The position numbers and the translations under genes are program-made. The notes below the pieces were generated by a model. It saw only the letters and a program-made list of their open reading frames with translations, did no database searches and had not been told where the DNA came from. 6,501 nt of DNA from JBBIRM01 sp037441765 (GTDB taxonomy: Bacteria; Desulfobacterota; BSN033; UBA1163), in assembly GCA_037441765.1 (NCBI GenBank), contig JBBIRM010000165.1, positions 1-6,501 of the forward strand, in the 5' to 3' direction. This document shows positions 5,212-6,501 of the stretch, piece by piece; positions within the stretch are counted from its first letter, which is position 1; every line of letters starts with the position of its first letter.

Positions 5212-6384
5212 ATGGCAGAGAAAAGGTTGATGACCATCAACATGGGTCCCCAACATCCCGCCACGCACGGGGTTTTGAGGGTCGTTCTGGAATTGGATGG
5301 AGAGGTCATCGTCAAGGCCACTCCCCATATCGGCCACTTACACCGAGGAATTGAGAAACTGGCAGAGAGTAGAACATATCATCAATCCATTCCTTTCACC
5401 GACAGATTGGATTATACGAATGCTATGGGGAACAACCTGGCCTATGTTTTGGCTGTTGAGAAACTATTAGGGATTGAGGTTCCCAAAAGGGCTCAATACC
5501 TGAGAGTGATGATGGCAGAACTTCAGAGGATTGCTGCTCATCTTATCTGGCTGGGGACACATGTCTTAGATATTGGGGCAACCACTCCTATCTTTTATAC
5601 ATTTAGGGAAAGAGAAGATATTCTAAGAATCTTTGAAGAGGTTGCGGGTGGAAGACTTACCCCAACTTACTTAAGAATCGGGGGAGTAGCAAAGGACCTT
5701 CCAGAAGGAATCGATGAGGCCATTAAATCCTTTACCAAAATGTTTCCAGACCGGGTCAAGGAGTATGAGACCCTCCTGACACAGAATGTGATCTGGATGA
5801 AAAGGACGAAGGAAGTTGGAGTAATCTCCAAAGAGGATGCCATCAACTGGGGGGTGACAGGCCCCAGCCTTCGAGGTTCCGGGGTAAAGTACGATGTGAG
5901 AAAGGCATTCCCATATTCGAGTTATGAGGAATTTGATTTTGAGATCCCCATCGGTTCAGTAGGGGATGTCTACGATCGATACATTGTTCGTCTGAGAGAG
6001 ATGGAGTGGTCTAACTCAATCGTGAGGCAAGCCCTTGAACGTCTGCCCGAAGGTCCTATTTTAGCAGATGATCCAAGTGTTGTCCTTCCACCTAAGGATA
6101 GGGTCCTTCAGGATATTGATGCATTGATCAGGCATTTTAAGATCGTTTCAGAGGGATTCCGACCACCAAAGGGTGAGGTCTATGCAAGCGTAGAGGCATC
6201 CAAAGGAGAATTGGGGTTCTATATTGTTAGTGATGGCTCTAACAAGCCATATCGATTCAGAATCAGGACCCCATCCTTTGCCAATCTGAGCGCCCTTCCC
6301 AAAATGATCGAAGGGGGTTTGATTGCAGATGTGATCTCAACTATCGGGAGCATTGATATCGTTCTTGGAGAAATCGATCGGTAA
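5212..6384 (+). CDS. nuoD: NADH-quinone oxidoreductase subunit D (NuoD)
   Basis: This 390-residue protein is the 49-kDa subunit of complex I, descended from the hydrogenase large subunit and forming the quinone pocket with NuoB. GPQHPATHGVLR (12-23) and DRLDY (64-68) supply H19 and Y68, matching the quinone headgroup ligands His59 and Tyr108 of bovine 49 kDa with the same spacing of 49. GHLHRGIEK (41-49), YLRIGGV, SLRGSGVKYDVRKAFPY, PPKGEVY and the C-terminal DIVLGEIDR are all typical. It appears complete. I chose the ATG at 5212 (MAEKRLMTINMGPQHP) with GAGG at 5202-5205; an in-frame TTG at 5182 would overlap nuoC by 29 nt and add a non-conserved stretch. Only one base separates it from nuoC. 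The next complex I gene is not reached before the window ends. Confidence 0.96.
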   Translation: MAEKRLMTINMGPQHPATHGVLRVVLELDGEVIVKATPHIGHLHRGIEKLAESRTYHQSIPFTDRLDYTNAMGNNLAYVLAVEKLLGIEVPKRAQYLRVMMAELQRIAAHLIWLGTHVLDIGATTPIFYTFREREDILRIFEEVAGGRLTPTYLRIGGVAKDLPEGIDEAIKSFTKMFPDRVKEYETLLTQNVIWMKRTKEVGVISKEDAINWGVTGPSLRGSGVKYDVRKAFPYSSYEEFDFEIPIGSVGDVYDRYIVRLREMEWSNSIVRQALERLPEGPILADDPSVVLPPKDRVLQDIDALIRHFKIVSEGFRPPKGEVYASVEASKGELGFYIVSDGSNKPYRFRIRTPSFANLSALPKMIEGGLIADVISTIGSIDIVLGEIDR

Positions 6385-6394
6385 CATAGATAAG

Positions 6395-6501
6395 ATAAAC
6401 TCGAAATTCGAAGTACGAAATTTGAAACAGGCACGAATGTTGAAAATTTAAATGTACGAAACAAAAAAGGTTGGAGTTTTGATATTTAAATTTAAAAATT
6501 G
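6395..6501. repeat. Probable dispersed AT-rich repeat tract after nuoD
   Basis: Downstream of nuoD the DNA is built of reiterated units such as CGAAATTCGAAGTACGAA, TTTGAAAC, TGAAAATTTAAATG and TACGAAAC, ending in ATTTAAATTTAAAAATTG. It resembles degenerate CGAAATTCGAA-type intergenic repeats common in some uncultured anaerobe genomes (from memory). No coding frame or clear terminator was found. It runs off the window, so its full length and any inverted partner are unknown. It interrupts what would be expected to be a continuous nuo operon. Confidence 0.45.

Noticed and set aside
6219..6464. Minus-strand frame overlapping the end of nuoD
   Set aside because: It is antisense to conserved nuoD sequence and to the repeat tract, with no recognisable product.
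6452..6501. A short frame starting at ATG 6452 and open to the window end
   Set aside because: It lies in the repeat-like AT-rich tract, has no good ribosome binding site and shows no resemblance to a complex I subunit.

Overview
The window carries seven protein-coding genes in three blocks. The DNA is moderately AT-rich in genes and very AT-rich between them. The gene content (electron-bifurcating Nfn transhydrogenase, separate nuoC and nuoD, a probable selenoprotein) suggests a strictly anaerobic, Gram-negative-type bacterium, perhaps a Desulfobacterota-like or related uncultured lineage. That placement is inference from style and content, not from a marker gene.

Layout. (1) Positions 1-173: non-coding, with a C/T-rich (G/A-rich) dispersed-repeat remnant. 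(2) 174-1019 (+): endonuclease IV (nfo), a base-excision-repair enzyme with all nine metal ligands. (3) 1066-3314 (-): a two-gene operon, nfnA then nfnB, encoding the FAD/[2Fe-2S] and FAD/2x[4Fe-4S] subunits of NADH-dependent ferredoxin:NADP+ oxidoreductase. It converges on nfo across a short spacer with a possible terminator. (4) 3315-3857: a 543-nt AT-rich divergent intergenic region with a good promoter for nfn, a candidate promoter for nuo and a nested palindromic repeat. (5) 3858-6384 (+): nuoA-nuoB-nuoC-nuoD, tightly packed with overlapping or nearly touching ends: the start of a respiratory complex I operon. (6) 6385-6501: non-coding dispersed-repeat-like DNA.

The main discovery is in nuoB. 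Its reading frame (4202-4729) contains an in-frame TGA at 4310-4312, exactly where the first of the two adjacent cysteines that bind iron-sulfur cluster N2 should be (FGLA-[TGA]-C-ALEMM). Immediately downstream, 4330-4348 forms a perfect 7-bp stem with a 5-nt AGUAU loop, 24 nt after the TGA. That is the position and form of a bacterial SECIS element, and it resembles the Escherichia coli fdhF element. TGA is a genuine stop for nfo, nuoB and nuoC here, so this is not a reassigned code. The simplest reading is a selenocysteine-containing NuoB in which selenium would ligate the terminal Fe-S cluster of complex I. I do not recall this from the standard selenoprotein lists.

Functionally, Nfn links the NADH, NADPH and ferredoxin pools, and complex I oxidises NADH or ferredoxin while pumping ions and reducing quinone. 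The two divergent operons together look like a locus for low-potential electron management.
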